Shown here: positions 28,345 to 36,895 of the stretch, in pieces
Numbering within the stretch: position 1 is the stretch's first letter
Layout: the number at the start of each line of letters is the position of its first letter
Assembly (NCBI RefSeq): GCF_002251735.1
Contig: NZ_NOXS01000031.1
Coordinates: forward strand, 139,476-203,475
Source of the DNA: Elstera cyanobacteriorum
GTDB lineage: Bacteria > Pseudomonadota > Alphaproteobacteria > Elsterales > Elsteraceae
DNA: 64,000 nucleotides
Direction of reading: 5' to 3'
Made by a program: the position numbers and the translations under genes
The notes under the pieces: generated by a model
Told to the model about the DNA's origin: nothing
Databases searched by the model: none
The model's input: only the letters and a program-made list of their open reading frames with translations

Positions 28345-29019
28345 ATGCGCCGCGCGGATCGCCTTTTCGAGATTGTTCAGCATCTGCGCGGCGGGCGCTT
28401 GCGGTCGGCCCGGGCTTTGGCCGAGGCCTTAGAGGTTTCGACCCGCACGATCTACCGCGATGTCGCCGATTTGATTGCGTCCGGCGTACCCATCGACGGT
28501 GCGGCGGGGGTTGGATATATCCTGCGCCCCGGCTTCTTTCTGCCGCCGCTGGCGCTGACCCCGGCGGAGCATCAGGCGTTGCTCGTCGGGGCGCGGCTGG
28601 TTTCGGCCTGGGCCGATAGCGATCTCGCCGCCGCAGCCCAGGAAGCGCTGATTAAGTTGGAGGCGGTTGGCAGCGCTGCCCCGCCAACGCCCATCCATAG
28701 CTACGGTGGGCGGCTTCCGGCCCCGGTTCGGCGCCATTTGCGTCACGTTCGGCAGGCGCTCGCCGAGAGGCGAAAGCTGTACCTGACCTATGCCAAGCCG
28801 GGGGCGGTGGCGGAAACCCGCTGTATCCGCCCGCTGTCGCTCGAATTTTGGGGCATGGTCTGGACGCTCACAGCGTGGTGCGAGCGTCGCCAGGATTTTC
28901 GCGTCTTCCGCCTCGACCGGATCGAACAGCTTGCGATGACCGACGCGCGCTTTAGCCCGGAACCCGGCAAGACCTTGGCCGATTACCTGAAAACCCTGGA
29001 GACGGCGCCGCATGGATGA
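28345..29019 (+). CDS. HTH/WYL-domain transcriptional regulator (YafY family)
   Basis: A 224-residue regulator with an N-terminal DeoR-like helix-turn-helix (about 1-60; ALAEALEVSTRTIYRDVADL recognition region) and a WYL-type ligand domain in the C-terminal half (LYLTYAKPG around 139-147 and VWTLTAWCERRQDFRVFRLDRI around 171-192). WYL domains bind small ligands or nucleic acid pieces. The gene is between the small barrel protein and a TfoX-C protein, overlapping the latter by 8 nt, which suggests a three-gene operon. Confidence 0.88.
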   Translation: MRRADRLFEIVQHLRGGRLRSARALAEALEVSTRTIYRDVADLIASGVPIDGAAGVGYILRPGFFLPPLALTPAEHQALLVGARLVSAWADSDLAAAAQEALIKLEAVGSAAPPTPIHSYGGRLPAPVRRHLRHVRQALAERRKLYLTYAKPGAVAETRCIRPLSLEFWGMVWTLTAWCERRQDFRVFRLDRIEQLAMTDARFSPEPGKTLADYLKTLETAPHG

Positions 29020-29278
29020 TCTTGCCCAAGCCCTAAACCTCGGCCCGCGCACGGCGGCCCGGCTGCGCGAGGTTGGGATCGAAACCTTCGATCAATTGGC
29101 CGAGGTTGGGGCGGTCGACGCCTGGCACCGGCTGCGCTTTCGCTTCGGACCCGCAGTCACGCGCACGGCGCTCTACGCCCTGGCGGGGGCGTTGGGCGGG
29201 TATCCTTGGCAACACCTGCCCGACGCGCTGAAGGCCGATCTGGATGCCGTCGCCCAGAAGGGCCGGGACGCTAGCTAA
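29012..29278 (+). CDS. TfoX C-terminal domain protein
   Basis: An 88-residue protein that matches only the C-terminal helical domain of TfoX/Sxy competence regulators ([20 protein letters not shown], about 9-28, a helix-hairpin-helix-like segment; [17 protein letters not shown] about 55-71). The N-terminal TfoX domain is absent. It overlaps the WYL gene end by 8 nt and converges with the chemoreceptor gene with an 8-nt overlap. Stand-alone TfoX-C proteins are common in alphaproteobacteria; function is unknown and competence regulation should not be assumed. Confidence 0.78.
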   Translation: MDDLAQALNLGPRTAARLREVGIETFDQLAEVGAVDAWHRLRFRFGPAVTRTALYALAGALGGYPWQHLPDALKADLDAVAQKGRDAS

Positions 29279-30638
29279 CCCGCTTGCTGCTGCGGATGTC
29301 GGCCAGAAACCCTTGCACGGCACCGTCCAACGTCGTGGTTTCACCGCCGATGGTTTTGGCCGTTTCCAGCACCGATTTTGCCGCGTTGGCCGTGGTCTTC
29401 GCCGCCATCATGACCCCTTCGATATTGCTACTGACCACGCCGGAACTGCCGGCCGCCTGCTGGACGTTGCGGGCGATTTCGCTGGTGGCGGCGCCTTGTT
29501 CTTCCACCGCTGCCGCGATGGTGGAGGTGATTTCGTTGATTTCGCCGATGGTCCGCCCGACGCCGTGGATCACCTCCACCGTCTCGTCGGTCGCGGCCTG
29601 GATCGCGGCGATCTGCTGGGTGATTTCCTCCGTCGCGCGGGCGGTCTGGCTGGCGAGGTTCTTGACCTCTGACGCGACGACGGCAAAGCCTTTTCCGGCC
29701 TCCCCGGCGCGGGCGGCCTCGATAGTCGCATTCAGCGCCAGCAGGTTGGTTTGTCCGGCGATATCGTTGATCAGTCGGACGACTTCGCCAATGCGTTGGG
29801 CGGCATCGGCGAGGCCCTGCACTTTCACATCGGTCTGCTTGGCCTCCTCCGCCCCTTGCGAGGCGATGCGGGCGGAGTGGGAGACTTGCCGCGCGATCTC
29901 GTGAATGGCGGCGGTCAATTGCCCGGCAGCGGCGGCGACCGCTTCGACATTGCTGAAGGCTTGTTCGCTGGCCACTGTGACATTGGCAGTCTGGGTGATG
30001 GTCTGATCGGCGGCGGCGCTCATTTGCGCGGCAGTTTTTTCCATCCGGTCCACCGATGTTTGCAATTCGCCGATGACCCCCTTCACCCGGTTTTCCAGGG
30101 CGGCGGCAACCTGCACGCGCACGTCATGGCTCTGGTCTTCCAGCCGTTCGATGTAGACGGAGACGGCAAGGTCCATATCGAGAAAAATTGCCCGATGCAG
30201 TACTTGCAGATAGCGCGCCAGCTTTTCGCGGTTCCAGCGGATGGCTTTGACCAAAACCTCATCAAGATGGGCTTGGACCAAGCAATAGCCGCCGAGATAC
30301 CAGCGCGGCTCCAGCCCGATCTTGGCGTGGGCGAGGCCGATGCGCGTAACGCGGGTAAAGAATTCGTCGTCGTAGCGGCCGGAGAGTAGGGCGGTCCAAT
30401 GCTCGATCTGCGTCTTTTTCAGCCGCTCGGTCCCGCCGCCTCGGGCGATCATCTCGCTTAATTTAGAAAATTTAGCTAAATGCCCGTAAAATGCATCCAC
30501 GATTCTCGGAAGCTCTGGGGTGACAATTCCGCGAATTTCGGTTAAAATTTCGGCATCAGCGGCTGAAATATTCAAGAAACGCAGCCGCTCCTCCCGAGTT
30601 TGGGCGGCGTTGCTTACCATCTGTGCCATCTTGTTCAT
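29271..30638 (-). CDS. Soluble protoglobin-coupled chemoreceptor (aerotaxis type)
   Basis: A 455-residue cytosolic methyl-accepting protein with no membrane helix. Residues about 20-165 form a globin-coupled sensor ([16 protein letters not shown] at the start), with the proximal heme ligand predicted as His104 ([17 protein letters not shown]). A signalling domain follows, with the receptor tip [18 protein letters not shown] near residue 300. Known relatives such as HemAT mediate aerotaxis. Upstream (30639-30700) is an AT-rich promoter region with the palindrome CGTTAATTATTAACG. Confidence 0.9.
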   Translation of the reverse strand: MNKMAQMVSNAAQTREERLRFLNISAADAEILTEIRGIVTPELPRIVDAFYGHLAKFSKLSEMIARGGGTERLKKTQIEHWTALLSGRYDDEFFTRVTRIGLAHAKIGLEPRWYLGGYCLVQAHLDEVLVKAIRWNREKLARYLQVLHRAIFLDMDLAVSVYIERLEDQSHDVRVQVAAALENRVKGVIGELQTSVDRMEKTAAQMSAAADQTITQTANVTVASEQAFSNVEAVAAAAGQLTAAIHEIARQVSHSARIASQGAEEAKQTDVKVQGLADAAQRIGEVVRLINDIAGQTNLLALNATIEAARAGEAGKGFAVVASEVKNLASQTARATEEITQQIAAIQAATDETVEVIHGVGRTIGEINEITSTIAAAVEEQGAATSEIARNVQQAAGSSGVVSSNIEGVMMAAKTTANAAKSVLETAKTIGGETTTLDGAVQGFLADIRSSKRVS

Positions 30639-30671
30639 TTGTTATACCAATCATTGTTTGCTTTTGATTGG

Positions 30672-30686
30672 CGTTAATTATTAACG
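30672..30686. promoter_or_regulatory. Palindrome upstream of the protoglobin receptor
   Basis: CGTTAA-TTA-TTAACG is a perfect inverted repeat 34 bp before the receptor start. It lies in the only markedly AT-rich part of the 197-bp divergent gap to rlmN. Spacing does not fit the CtrA consensus (TTAA-N7-TTAA). The bound factor is unknown. Confidence 0.35.
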
Positions 30687-30835
30687 ATTTCCCTAGCTTT
30701 GTCCCTGCTATTTTTTGATGCAAACGAAATCAAATCGCTTGCATAGCGATATGTGAAATCCCTCACTGGGAAAGCAGGATATCCCCTGCTATACAGAAGG
30801 ATTACGACAGCGGCCTTATAGTTAGGAGAGCAGGC

Positions 30836-32017
30836 GTGACGCAGGCGGTTGGCACGGATCAGGCGGTTGAAACGGCAGTGGAAACCCCGCGCAAAAAGAA
30901 TCTGATCGGCCTGACGCGCGACGAGTTGAAGGCGGAAATGCAGGGGCTGGGCGAAGCCCCCTTCCGCGCTAAGCAGCTTTGGCACTGGCTTTATCATCGC
31001 GGCGAAACCGACTTCGACAAGATGACGACGCTGCATAAGGATTTCCGCCGTCGCTTGGCCGAGACATTCGAGGTGCGCCGCCCGGAAAATAAGGTGGACC
31101 GTCTGTCGGTGGACGGCACGCGCAAATGGCTGCTGCGCATGGATGACGGTAACGAGATCGAGACCGTCTATATCCCCGAAGAAGATCGCGGCACCCTTTG
31201 CGTCTCCAGCCAAGTCGGCTGCACACTCACATGCCGCTTTTGCCATACCGGCACGATGAAACTTGTCCGCAATCTCGATGCAGGGGAGATCGTCGGTCAG
31301 GTGATGCTGGCGCGCGACTGTATCGGCGAATGGCCGAGCCCGCAGGATGGGCGGATGCTGTCAAACATCGTGCTGATGGGCATGGGCGAGCCGCTGTATA
31401 ATTTCGACAATGTTAAAAAAGCGATGCAGATCGTGATGGACCACGAAGGCATCGCCTTATCGCGCCGCCGCATCACGCTCTCCACCTCCGGCGTCGTGCC
31501 GATGATCAAGCGGACGGGCGAGGAAATCGGCGTGGCGCTGGCCATTTCGCTGCACGCGGTGCGCGACGATGTGCGCGATATTCTCGTGCCGCTGAATAAG
31601 AAATATCCGATTGCCGAGTTGCTGGAAGCCTGCCGCACCTATCCGGGGGCCAGCAACGCCCGCCGCATCACCTTTGAATATACGATGCTGCGCGACGTGA
31701 ACGATAGCGTGGCCGACGCGAAGGAATTGGTGCGCTTAATGGCGGGCATTCACGCCAAGATCAACGTGATCCCGTTCAACCCTTGGCCGGGCGCGCCCTA
31801 TGAGTGTTCGACCGATGCCCAGATCGATAAATTCGTGACGGTGCTGAACAATGCGGGCTATGCCTCCCCCGTGCGCACGCCGCGCGGGCGCGACATCGGC
31901 GCGGCCTGCGGTCAGTTGAAGTCGGAAAGCCAGCGGCAGCGCCGCACCCAGACCGGCTATGCCCCGGCCCCGGCGGCCCCGCCGCCCGGCGCCAGCTTTC
32001 CCAGCGCGGCGGAATAA
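30836..32017 (+). CDS. rlmN: 23S rRNA A2503 / tRNA A37 C2-methyltransferase
   Basis: Radical-SAM enzyme, 393 residues, methylating C2 of A2503 in 23S rRNA and A37 in some tRNAs. The [4Fe-4S] motif C-x3-C-x2-C is at Cys129, Cys133 and Cys136 ([12 protein letters not shown]). The two extra catalytic cysteines of RlmN are Cys122 (LCVSSQ) and Cys358 (GAACGQL), which separates it from Cfr-like and non-methylating relatives mainly by neighbouring residues. The start is GTG 30836, preceded by TTAGGAGAG. The last 30 residues are Ala/Pro rich, a lineage-specific tail. Confidence 0.95.
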   Translation: MTQAVGTDQAVETAVETPRKKNLIGLTRDELKAEMQGLGEAPFRAKQLWHWLYHRGETDFDKMTTLHKDFRRRLAETFEVRRPENKVDRLSVDGTRKWLLRMDDGNEIETVYIPEEDRGTLCVSSQVGCTLTCRFCHTGTMKLVRNLDAGEIVGQVMLARDCIGEWPSPQDGRMLSNIVLMGMGEPLYNFDNVKKAMQIVMDHEGIALSRRRITLSTSGVVPMIKRTGEEIGVALAISLHAVRDDVRDILVPLNKKYPIAELLEACRTYPGASNARRITFEYTMLRDVNDSVADAKELVRLMAGIHAKINVIPFNPWPGAPYECSTDAQIDKFVTVLNNAGYASPVRTPRGRDIGAACGQLKSESQRQRRTQTGYAPAPAAPPPGASFPSAAE

Positions 32018-32083
32018 CCGGCTGCCCGCCTTGCGGTGGGGGCCGGGCGCCCCCATCTCACCGGAAAGCGTTGAGGAGCATCT

Positions 32084-32284
32084 ATGGACCCGCTGACCTT
32101 ACTCGGGCTGTTGATCGTCGTGCCCGTCTGGCGTGCCTATGATAAGGCGGGCCTATCGCCCTTCCTGTCTCTTATCGTGCTCATTCCCTTGGCCGGTCCC
32201 GTGCTGGCGGCGGCGATTTTGGCGTTTGCCGCCTGGCCGAAGCTCGAGGGCGACACGCGGCTTCAGTATCGGCGGCTCAAATGA
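32084..32284 (+). CDS. Small membrane protein A of a tandem pair
   Basis: A 66-residue protein with two hydrophobic helices (about 3-16 and 25-52) joined by AYDKAGLSPFLSL, ending in WPKLEGDTRLQYRRLK. It shares the pattern (K/R)AG-x-S...L-x-P-x9-AF-x2-WP with the next gene, so the two look like diverged paralogues. The stop overlaps the next start by 4 nt (32281-32284). Function unknown; downstream of rlmN but separated by 66 bp. Confidence 0.65.
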   Translation: MDPLTLLGLLIVVPVWRAYDKAGLSPFLSLIVLIPLAGPVLAAAILAFAAWPKLEGDTRLQYRRLK

Positions 32285-32559
32285 TCGAAGGTTTTTTTGC
32301 GCTGATTTTCGGCCTACTGAGTGCCGTCTGGGGCATCGTGATGCTGGCCTCGACCGCGCTGCTGCTCGGGCTGTTTATTCCGATGGCCTTGCTGTGGGTG
32401 TGGATCCTCGCGCGGATTTTACAGCGGGCCGGTTATTCCGGCTGGTGGGCCTTGATCGGCCTCACCCCGTTGCTACCGCTGGCGGTCTGGGTCTTTGCCT
32501 TCAGTTCTTGGCCGGCGGCGCAGCGGACGGTCGTGTTGATGCCGCCGGAGCGAGGCTAA
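32281..32559 (+). CDS. Small membrane protein B of a tandem pair
   Basis: A 92-residue protein with about three hydrophobic helices (about 4-26, 28-44 and 56-76). The segment RAGYSGWWALIGLTPLLPLA mirrors the KAGLSPFLSLI part of protein A, and both end the last helix with a Trp-Pro pair. Similar small RAGYSGWW-type proteins occur in many proteobacteria without known function. Its last 59 nt overlap the convergent secreted-protein gene (32501-32559), an unusually long tail overlap. Confidence 0.65.
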   Translation: MIEGFFALIFGLLSAVWGIVMLASTALLLGLFIPMALLWVWILARILQRAGYSGWWALIGLTPLLPLAVWVFAFSSWPAAQRTVVLMPPERG

Positions 32560-33103
32560 GCGCCTTTGCGACCTTATCGGCCGGCTGGGCAATCGCGGCG
32601 GCATAGGTTTCGATCATTCGCGCCATAAGCTGCTGACTTTGGGCGCGGCGGGCTTTGTCGGCGTCTAAGATTGCGGCTTTTTCTTCCTTGGTCAGCGGCA
32701 GGCCGCGCTCCTTCTCGAGTTTCGGCAGCAGCGGCATACTGTCGAAGGCGCCGATCTGCTCGACCGGCGGCAGCAGTTCCAGCACCCGCCCGCGATAGAG
32801 GCCGGTGACGGCGGCCAGCCGGTCGGCATAGGCATTCTGGGCAATGCGCGCTTCCCCCAGGGCCGTCTTCCAACCGCCCGCGACGGCGGCGAGCTGCGGT
32901 TTCTCGAGGAATTTCCCCAGCAGCGCTTCCAGCCGCAGCCGCACTTCGGCCGCCGCAGGCAAAAACATCCCGGTGGGAATTGGCGCGGGCGCCCCGGGCT
33001 TTGGCGCCTGAACCGCGGCAGGCGGCAGATTGCCGGTGCCGGACGGGGCTTGTGCCAGCGCCATTGGCGCCGCCAACATCAGCAGAAAGGTGAGGCGCTT
33101 CAT
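32501..33103 (-). CDS. Secreted Ala/Pro-rich helical protein, unknown function
   Basis: A 200-residue exported protein: signal peptide about 1-18 (MKRLTFLLMLAAPMALAQ), a Pro-rich linker (about 19-45), then a largely helical domain with a charged stretch LEKERGLPLTKEEKAAIL near residue 140. I recognise no family. Start Met 33103 overlaps the RNase T2 stop by 4 nt, so the gene is coupled to it. Members of the pair may act together in the periplasm, but nothing in the sequence shows how. A longer frame reaching 33220 is antisense-like and lacks a signal peptide. Confidence 0.65.
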   Translation of the reverse strand: MKRLTFLLMLAAPMALAQAPSGTGNLPPAAVQAPKPGAPAPIPTGMFLPAAAEVRLRLEALLGKFLEKPQLAAVAGGWKTALGEARIAQNAYADRLAAVTGLYRGRVLELLPPVEQIGAFDSMPLLPKLEKERGLPLTKEEKAAILDADKARRAQSQQLMARMIETYAAAIAQPADKVAKALSLAPAASTRPSAAPPAKN

Positions 33104-33855
33104 GATGGTGCCATCGCGCGGATTAGCACCCGGCGCCCCCGGTCGCGGGGATCGGCGGGGTCGAAGCCGCTGACGGTCTGCCCGCAGGCTTGGAATTGAT
33201 TGAGGCGCTTTTCGTAGCAAATCCGCACGTCCTCCAGCTTTCCGTCGCGGGTTAGATCGATGCGCAGATGCGCCGCCGCCAGGGTTTTGCCGCTATTGGC
33301 CTTGATAAAGGCGTCGGCAATCTCGCCCACGGTTTGGCTGCCGCCCTTGCCGAAATCGGGCAGGACCAGCGTGCTCATTAGCCGCTGGATCTTATCGATA
33401 TAGGCATCGGGCGTCGGCTGATCGGAACAAGTGCCGTGCTTGGCCCATTCGCATTGCACCAGCTTTTCACTGGGCATCAGGCAGAGGGCGCGGCGGAGGG
33501 TCGATTCGGGGACCGGGGCGGTCGGGGTGCAGAACTGCGGCCAGCCGCTGGCTTTTCCCGGCCCATACTGGGGCCAGAGACCATGCACGACAAAACCGAA
33601 GCGGTTGCGGCGGCACTGCAGATCCACCCCGGCGCGGTCGCGCGCTTGCTCGCAGAAGGCCGGGGACCAGGATAGGGCGAGGACGTAGAAATCAAAATCG
33701 CCCGGCGTGCCGCGCGCGGCGGCGTCCTGCCCGTCGCGGCTGCGGCTATCACAGGCGGCAACGCTCAGCCGTTCCGGCAGATGGCATTGCGTCTGCTGGG
33801 CGGCGGCGGGTAGGGCGAGGCAGGTCAGCAGAAAGAGTAGGATCAGGCGGATCAT
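33100..33855 (-). CDS. Periplasmic RNase T2 family ribonuclease
   Basis: Secreted acid-type endoribonuclease cleaving RNA via 2',3'-cyclic phosphate. The 251-residue protein has a signal peptide (about 1-19, ends AAAQ) and both catalytic segments: CAS1 FVVHGLWPQ (His91) and CAS2 CEWAKHGTC (Glu136, Lys139, His140). Cysteines at several positions suggest disulfides in the periplasm. All three catalytic positions are intact, so activity is expected. Followed by the secreted helical protein gene with a 4-nt overlap. A nutritional role in RNA scavenging is the usual view. Confidence 0.9.
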   Translation of the reverse strand: MIRLILLFLLTCLALPAAAQQTQCHLPERLSVAACDSRSRDGQDAAARGTPGDFDFYVLALSWSPAFCEQARDRAGVDLQCRRNRFGFVVHGLWPQYGPGKASGWPQFCTPTAPVPESTLRRALCLMPSEKLVQCEWAKHGTCSDQPTPDAYIDKIQRLMSTLVLPDFGKGGSQTVGEIADAFIKANSGKTLAAAHLRIDLTRDGKLEDVRICYEKRLNQFQACGQTVSGFDPADPRDRGRRVLIRAMAPS

Positions 33856-33950
33856 GGCGGCAGTTTAGGGCAAACCCGTTAAGCCTTGGTAGCGTGCAGT
33901 GCGGATGCCAGCCCTTCGCGATGCTGTCGTTGACGAAGCGCCAACGGTTT

Positions 33951-34814
33951 TTACGACGCCGGACGGGTGGTTTCCGAAGCGGCGCTTGGGGTTTTCGGCG
34001 GTTCTGCTACGCCGGGGGCATGCGAATTTTCCTCCACCGTCCGCCCTTGGGGCAACCAGCCGTCTGCTGCCAAAGCCGCGCGGAAGCTGCGGCCCACGGG
34101 CACGCGCCGCCCATCGGTCAGCACCAGCTCCCAGCCGCTTTTCCCGCGCTCGGCCCCGGTCACGGCGGCCCGGGCGACCCACCAGCTTTTATGCACCTGG
34201 GCGCCGGGGACGCTGCGCAATTCGGCCACGGCATCGCGCAGGCGCAGCAGGATCAGACTATTGCCGAGGGTGGTGTGGACGCGCAGGTAATGATCCTCCA
34301 TCTCAAGGCACAGAAGATCGCGCCCCAGGGCGGGCGGCAGCCGATCGAAGAAGGGCGCGGCGACCGGGGGCAGTGGCGGCAGCGGGCTTATCGGGGCGGC
34401 GCTTTCTGGCGCCTGCGGGCGCGGGAACCGAACGAACAGGATGGACGCCGCCGTCCCCACGGCCATCAGCAGCATCGCCTGCGGCAGACTATCCCAGAAG
34501 CTGAAGCGGGCGACCAGATCGGGCGGGGCGATCAGCGGCAGCAACAGGCGCACGCCGAGGGTCTGCACCGGGCTGAGCACCAGCGTTGCCCCAAGCACAT
34601 AGAGCGGCAGCGACGCTTGCCGCCAGCGCGCGGGCAGCAGCAGCGCCGCCAGAACCGACAGGCCGGTTCCCAGCAACACGGTCGCCACCCAAAAAATCAG
34701 CCGGTCAAGCAGGGGCGCAGCGTAGCTGCCGAACGGCCCCAGCACCGCCAGGAACAGTCCAACCCCAAGCGCGCCGCCGAAGAGGCCGCGCAATTTACCC
34801 GGAGTAAGATCCAT
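33951..34814 (-). CDS. Membrane-anchored LytTR DNA-binding regulator
   Basis: A 287-residue protein with four hydrophobic helices in residues about 10-130 (for example LFGGALGVGLFLAVLG and LFWVATVLLGTGLSVLAALL), a Pro-rich linker (about 138-156), and a LytTR domain (about 165-255; LLCLEMEDHYLRVHTT and VHKSWWVARAAVTG are the diagnostic parts). These proteins bind DNA from the membrane and are often regulated by partner membrane proteins. The start codon overlaps the divergent gene's start codon: CATG at 34812-34815 serves both. The C-terminal 30 residues are low complexity. Confidence 0.87.
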   Translation of the reverse strand: MDLTPGKLRGLFGGALGVGLFLAVLGPFGSYAAPLLDRLIFWVATVLLGTGLSVLAALLLPARWRQASLPLYVLGATLVLSPVQTLGVRLLLPLIAPPDLVARFSFWDSLPQAMLLMAVGTAASILFVRFPRPQAPESAAPISPLPPLPPVAAPFFDRLPPALGRDLLCLEMEDHYLRVHTTLGNSLILLRLRDAVAELRSVPGAQVHKSWWVARAAVTGAERGKSGWELVLTDGRRVPVGRSFRAALAADGWLPQGRTVEENSHAPGVAEPPKTPSAASETTRPAS

Positions 34815-35298
34815 GCCGCTTGATCCCTTGAGCCTTCATATCGCCGCCAGTCTGCTCGCCCTAATCTGTGGCGGCATCCTTTATCTGATCCCAGGGAAAG
34901 GCAATGCTTGGCATCGCCGCTTCGGCATTCTGGCGGCTGCGGGGCTGCTGGGCACGGGGATTTCCGGCTTTTTCCTGCGCGGGCTGACCGGCGGGTGGAG
35001 CTTTCTGCATATCCTCTCCGCCGTCACGGTGATGTCGGTGATCGGGGGGCTGGCGTGCCTTGTTGCATGGCGGCGGACGCGCAACGGCGTCTGGTTGCTG
35101 CGGCACTATCGCGCTATGTCCGGCGCCTATAGCGGCTTACTGGTCGCGCTCGGGCTTCGGGTTCTGCCGATGATCCTGGGCGGCGATACCCGGACGTGGC
35201 TGATCCCTGGATTGATCGTGTTGCTTATTGTCACCCAAACCAGCGTTAGTTTGGCCGAACGCTTCTATTGGCGGCCCCGGCTGACCCGGCGGGGTTAA
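34813..35298 (+). CDS. DUF2306-like integral membrane protein
   Basis: A 161-residue membrane protein with four to five helices. H8 (LHIAASLLALICGGILYLI) and the K-G-x3-H-R-x2-G motif (KGNAWHRRFG, about 29-38) resemble the DUF2306 family of predicted membrane proteins. GGAG at 34801-34804 supports the start at 34813. It is divergent from the LytTR regulator with overlapping start codons. LytTR membrane regulators commonly have such a partner, so a functional link is likely but unproven. It converges with the next gene on a TTAA stop overlap. Confidence 0.75.
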   Translation: MPLDPLSLHIAASLLALICGGILYLIPGKGNAWHRRFGILAAAGLLGTGISGFFLRGLTGGWSFLHILSAVTVMSVIGGLACLVAWRRTRNGVWLLRHYRAMSGAYSGLLVALGLRVLPMILGGDTRTWLIPGLIVLLIVTQTSVSLAERFYWRPRLTRRG

Positions 35299-35627
35299 GT
35301 ACGCGACCAGCGCTCGTAGGCTTGGGTCGCATCGCGCCAGGGTTCGTAATACAGCCCGCTCCCCAGGTGCTCTTGGGCGTACTGTTGGGCCTGAAACGTC
35401 ACTTGGGCCGAAACCAGCGCCAAACCACGGGAACGGCGGCGACGGTCGGGATCGGCAAAATCCTCGGGGCCGTCATCGTCGAGATCGAAGCGGGGGCGGG
35501 CCGTTCGCGTGCCAGAGGAAACCTCCTCGGCACGCTTTTCCTCGGCCTGTTCCTCGGTTTCAGGGCGGCGGCGGCGGATCGGCCGGGCAGGGGAGACCGG
35601 CTGATAGGTGATCGGGGCGATCGCCAT
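35295..35627 (-). CDS. Charged hypothetical protein
   Basis: A 110-residue soluble protein, unrecognised. The N-terminal half is basic and acidic low complexity (PIRRRRPETEEQAEEKRAEE, then DLDDDGPEDFADPDRRRR), and the C-terminal half is a helix with FQAQQYAQEHLGSGLYYEPW. It could be disordered apart from the C-terminal helix. AGGGAA precedes the start. Its stop overlaps the convergent membrane-protein gene (TTAA at 35295-35298). Just downstream of phaR on the same strand, so perhaps cotranscribed. Confidence 0.6.
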   Translation of the reverse strand: MAIAPITYQPVSPARPIRRRRPETEEQAEEKRAEEVSSGTRTARPRFDLDDDGPEDFADPDRRRRSRGLALVSAQVTFQAQQYAQEHLGSGLYYEPWRDATQAYERWSRT

Positions 35628-35654
35628 CGCGGGTTCCCTGCCCGGCCGTAAGAG

Positions 35655-36275
35655 CTAACTGTCGGACTTGGGCGCCAGCCGTTCGATTTGCGCCTGGAGC
35701 GCATCGAGCTGGCGCTTAAGGTCAGAGACTTGCACCGGCTGCTGCACCGGGGCGTCGGGCTTTACCGCCTCGCCCGCAGCGCCCTGATTGCCGAACGGCG
35801 TGAACATGCGCATCGCCCGTTCGATCATGGCGATATTCTGCTTGCTCATCTGATCGAAGGAGCCGAAGGGAAACAGGCTGCCAAACGATTCTTGAAAATA
35901 CTGGCGCATTTCCCCCTGATTGCGCGCAAAACTTTGCATCGCGGTTTCAAGGTAGCTCGGCACCAGCCATTGCATATTGTCGCCATAGAGACCGATCAAC
36001 TGCCGCAGGAAGCTAATCGGCAGCATGTTCTGCCCTTTGGCTTCTTCTTCGACGATGATCTGGGTTAGCACTTGCCGGGTGATGTCTTCACTGGTTTTGG
36101 CGTCATAAACGACAAAATCCACATCATCCTTCACCATTTGGCACAGCGTATCGAGCGTCACATAGCTCGACGTCGCCGTATTGTAGAGGCGGCGGTTGGC
36201 GTATTTTTTGATCGTGATTTGCCGCTTGGCCGCATCGCCGCTGTCGTGGGTCGATGCCGATTGCGGTTGGCTCAT
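35655..36275 (-). CDS. phaR: Polyhydroxyalkanoate synthesis repressor
   Basis: DNA- and PHA-binding regulator of granule genes, 206 residues from ATG 36275 (AGAGGGAAGGG upstream). N-terminal PHB accumulation domain ITIKKYANRRLYNTATSSYV (about 20-39) followed by the YDAKTSEDITRQVLTQIIVEEE segment (about 60-81), then the two phasin-like regulator repeats and a C-terminal Gln/Pro and coiled-coil tail. PhaR represses phasin and depolymerase genes and leaves DNA when it binds PHA. No pha synthesis gene is in this window. The upstream region carries TGCAC-AAA-GTGCA (36357-36369). Confidence 0.93.
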   Translation of the reverse strand: MSQPQSASTHDSGDAAKRQITIKKYANRRLYNTATSSYVTLDTLCQMVKDDVDFVVYDAKTSEDITRQVLTQIIVEEEAKGQNMLPISFLRQLIGLYGDNMQWLVPSYLETAMQSFARNQGEMRQYFQESFGSLFPFGSFDQMSKQNIAMIERAMRMFTPFGNQGAAGEAVKPDAPVQQPVQVSDLKRQLDALQAQIERLAPKSDS

Positions 36276-36356
36276 CGCGTACCCTTCCCTCTGACCGTCT
36301 CTCATTTTTGATTAGGCGAAGTGTAGCACAGATTCCGCAGGCGCACAGTGCCGCAA

Positions 36357-36369
36357 TGCACAAAGTGCA
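36357..36369. promoter_or_regulatory. Candidate phaR operator
   Basis: TGCAC-AAA-GTGCA is a perfect inverted repeat 82 bp upstream of the phaR start, between phaR and the acetyltransferase stop. PhaR is known to autoregulate through TGC-rich sites, which this resembles loosely. Its position is far for a repressor site, so confidence is low. Confidence 0.25.
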
Positions 36370-36370
36370 C

Positions 36371-36895
36371 TCAGGCCGGGGGATGTTCCCAGGCAATGCA
36401 GCGAAACGTGCCGTAGAGCGTCAGCGCTTCCTTTGGCTGGCAGCCCAGTTTTTCCGCAACGCGCTGCGACGGGATATTCTGCGGATCGATGCAGCTAATC
36501 AGCCGTTGCCCCGCCGGGCGATGGGCGCGGACGGCCAAGGCCGCTTCTGGCGCATAGCCCTTGCCCCAATAGGGCGACAGCAGGCCCCAGCCGAGTTCGA
36601 GGCACGGCCAGGTGTCGGGGTAGAGAAAGCCGATCCGCCCGACCCAATCGCCGGTGCTTTTTTCGATGACGCTATAAAAGCCAAAGCCGCGCAGGGTCCA
36701 ATGTCCCAGCGCGCCGACCAGCCCGCGCCAGCCGCCTTTCTCGGGCAGCATCGTGCCGCCGAGAAAGCGCATGGCCGCCTCATCCGCCCCGAAACGGCCA
36801 AAGGCGGCCATATCGGCCTCCTCGGGCACCCGCAGGATCAACCGGTCGGTTTCGATCCGCAAGGGAACAGTTAGCGGGGCGGTGGGAAGGTTCAT
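36371..36895 (-). CDS. GNAT-family N-acetyltransferase (RimJ-like)
   Basis: A 174-residue acetyl-CoA-dependent acyltransferase. N-terminal TDRLILRVPEEADMAAFGRF (about 15-34) is the usual RimJ/L start. WVGRIGFLYPDTWPCLELGWGL (about 64-85) and the acetyl-CoA loop YWGKGYAPEAALAVRAH (about 89-105; motif A) fit the fold. It starts on the stop codon of the secreted cyclophilin (TAATG), so is coupled to it. The acceptor substrate is unknown. Confidence 0.85.
   Translation of the reverse strand: MNLPTAPLTVPLRIETDRLILRVPEEADMAAFGRFGADEAAMRFLGGTMLPEKGGWRGLVGALGHWTLRGFGFYSVIEKSTGDWVGRIGFLYPDTWPCLELGWGLLSPYWGKGYAPEAALAVRAHRPAGQRLISCIDPQNIPSQRVAEKLGCQPKEALTLYGTFRCIAWEHPPA

Noticed and set aside
30672-30686. 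CtrA binding site reading of CGTTAATTATTAACG
   Set aside because: The TTAA words are separated by 3 bp, not the 7 bp of the CtrA consensus.
33865-34182. 105-codon minus-strand frame next to the LytTR gene
   Set aside because: Overlaps the LytTR coding sequence in another frame and is Arg/Gly-rich shadow sequence.
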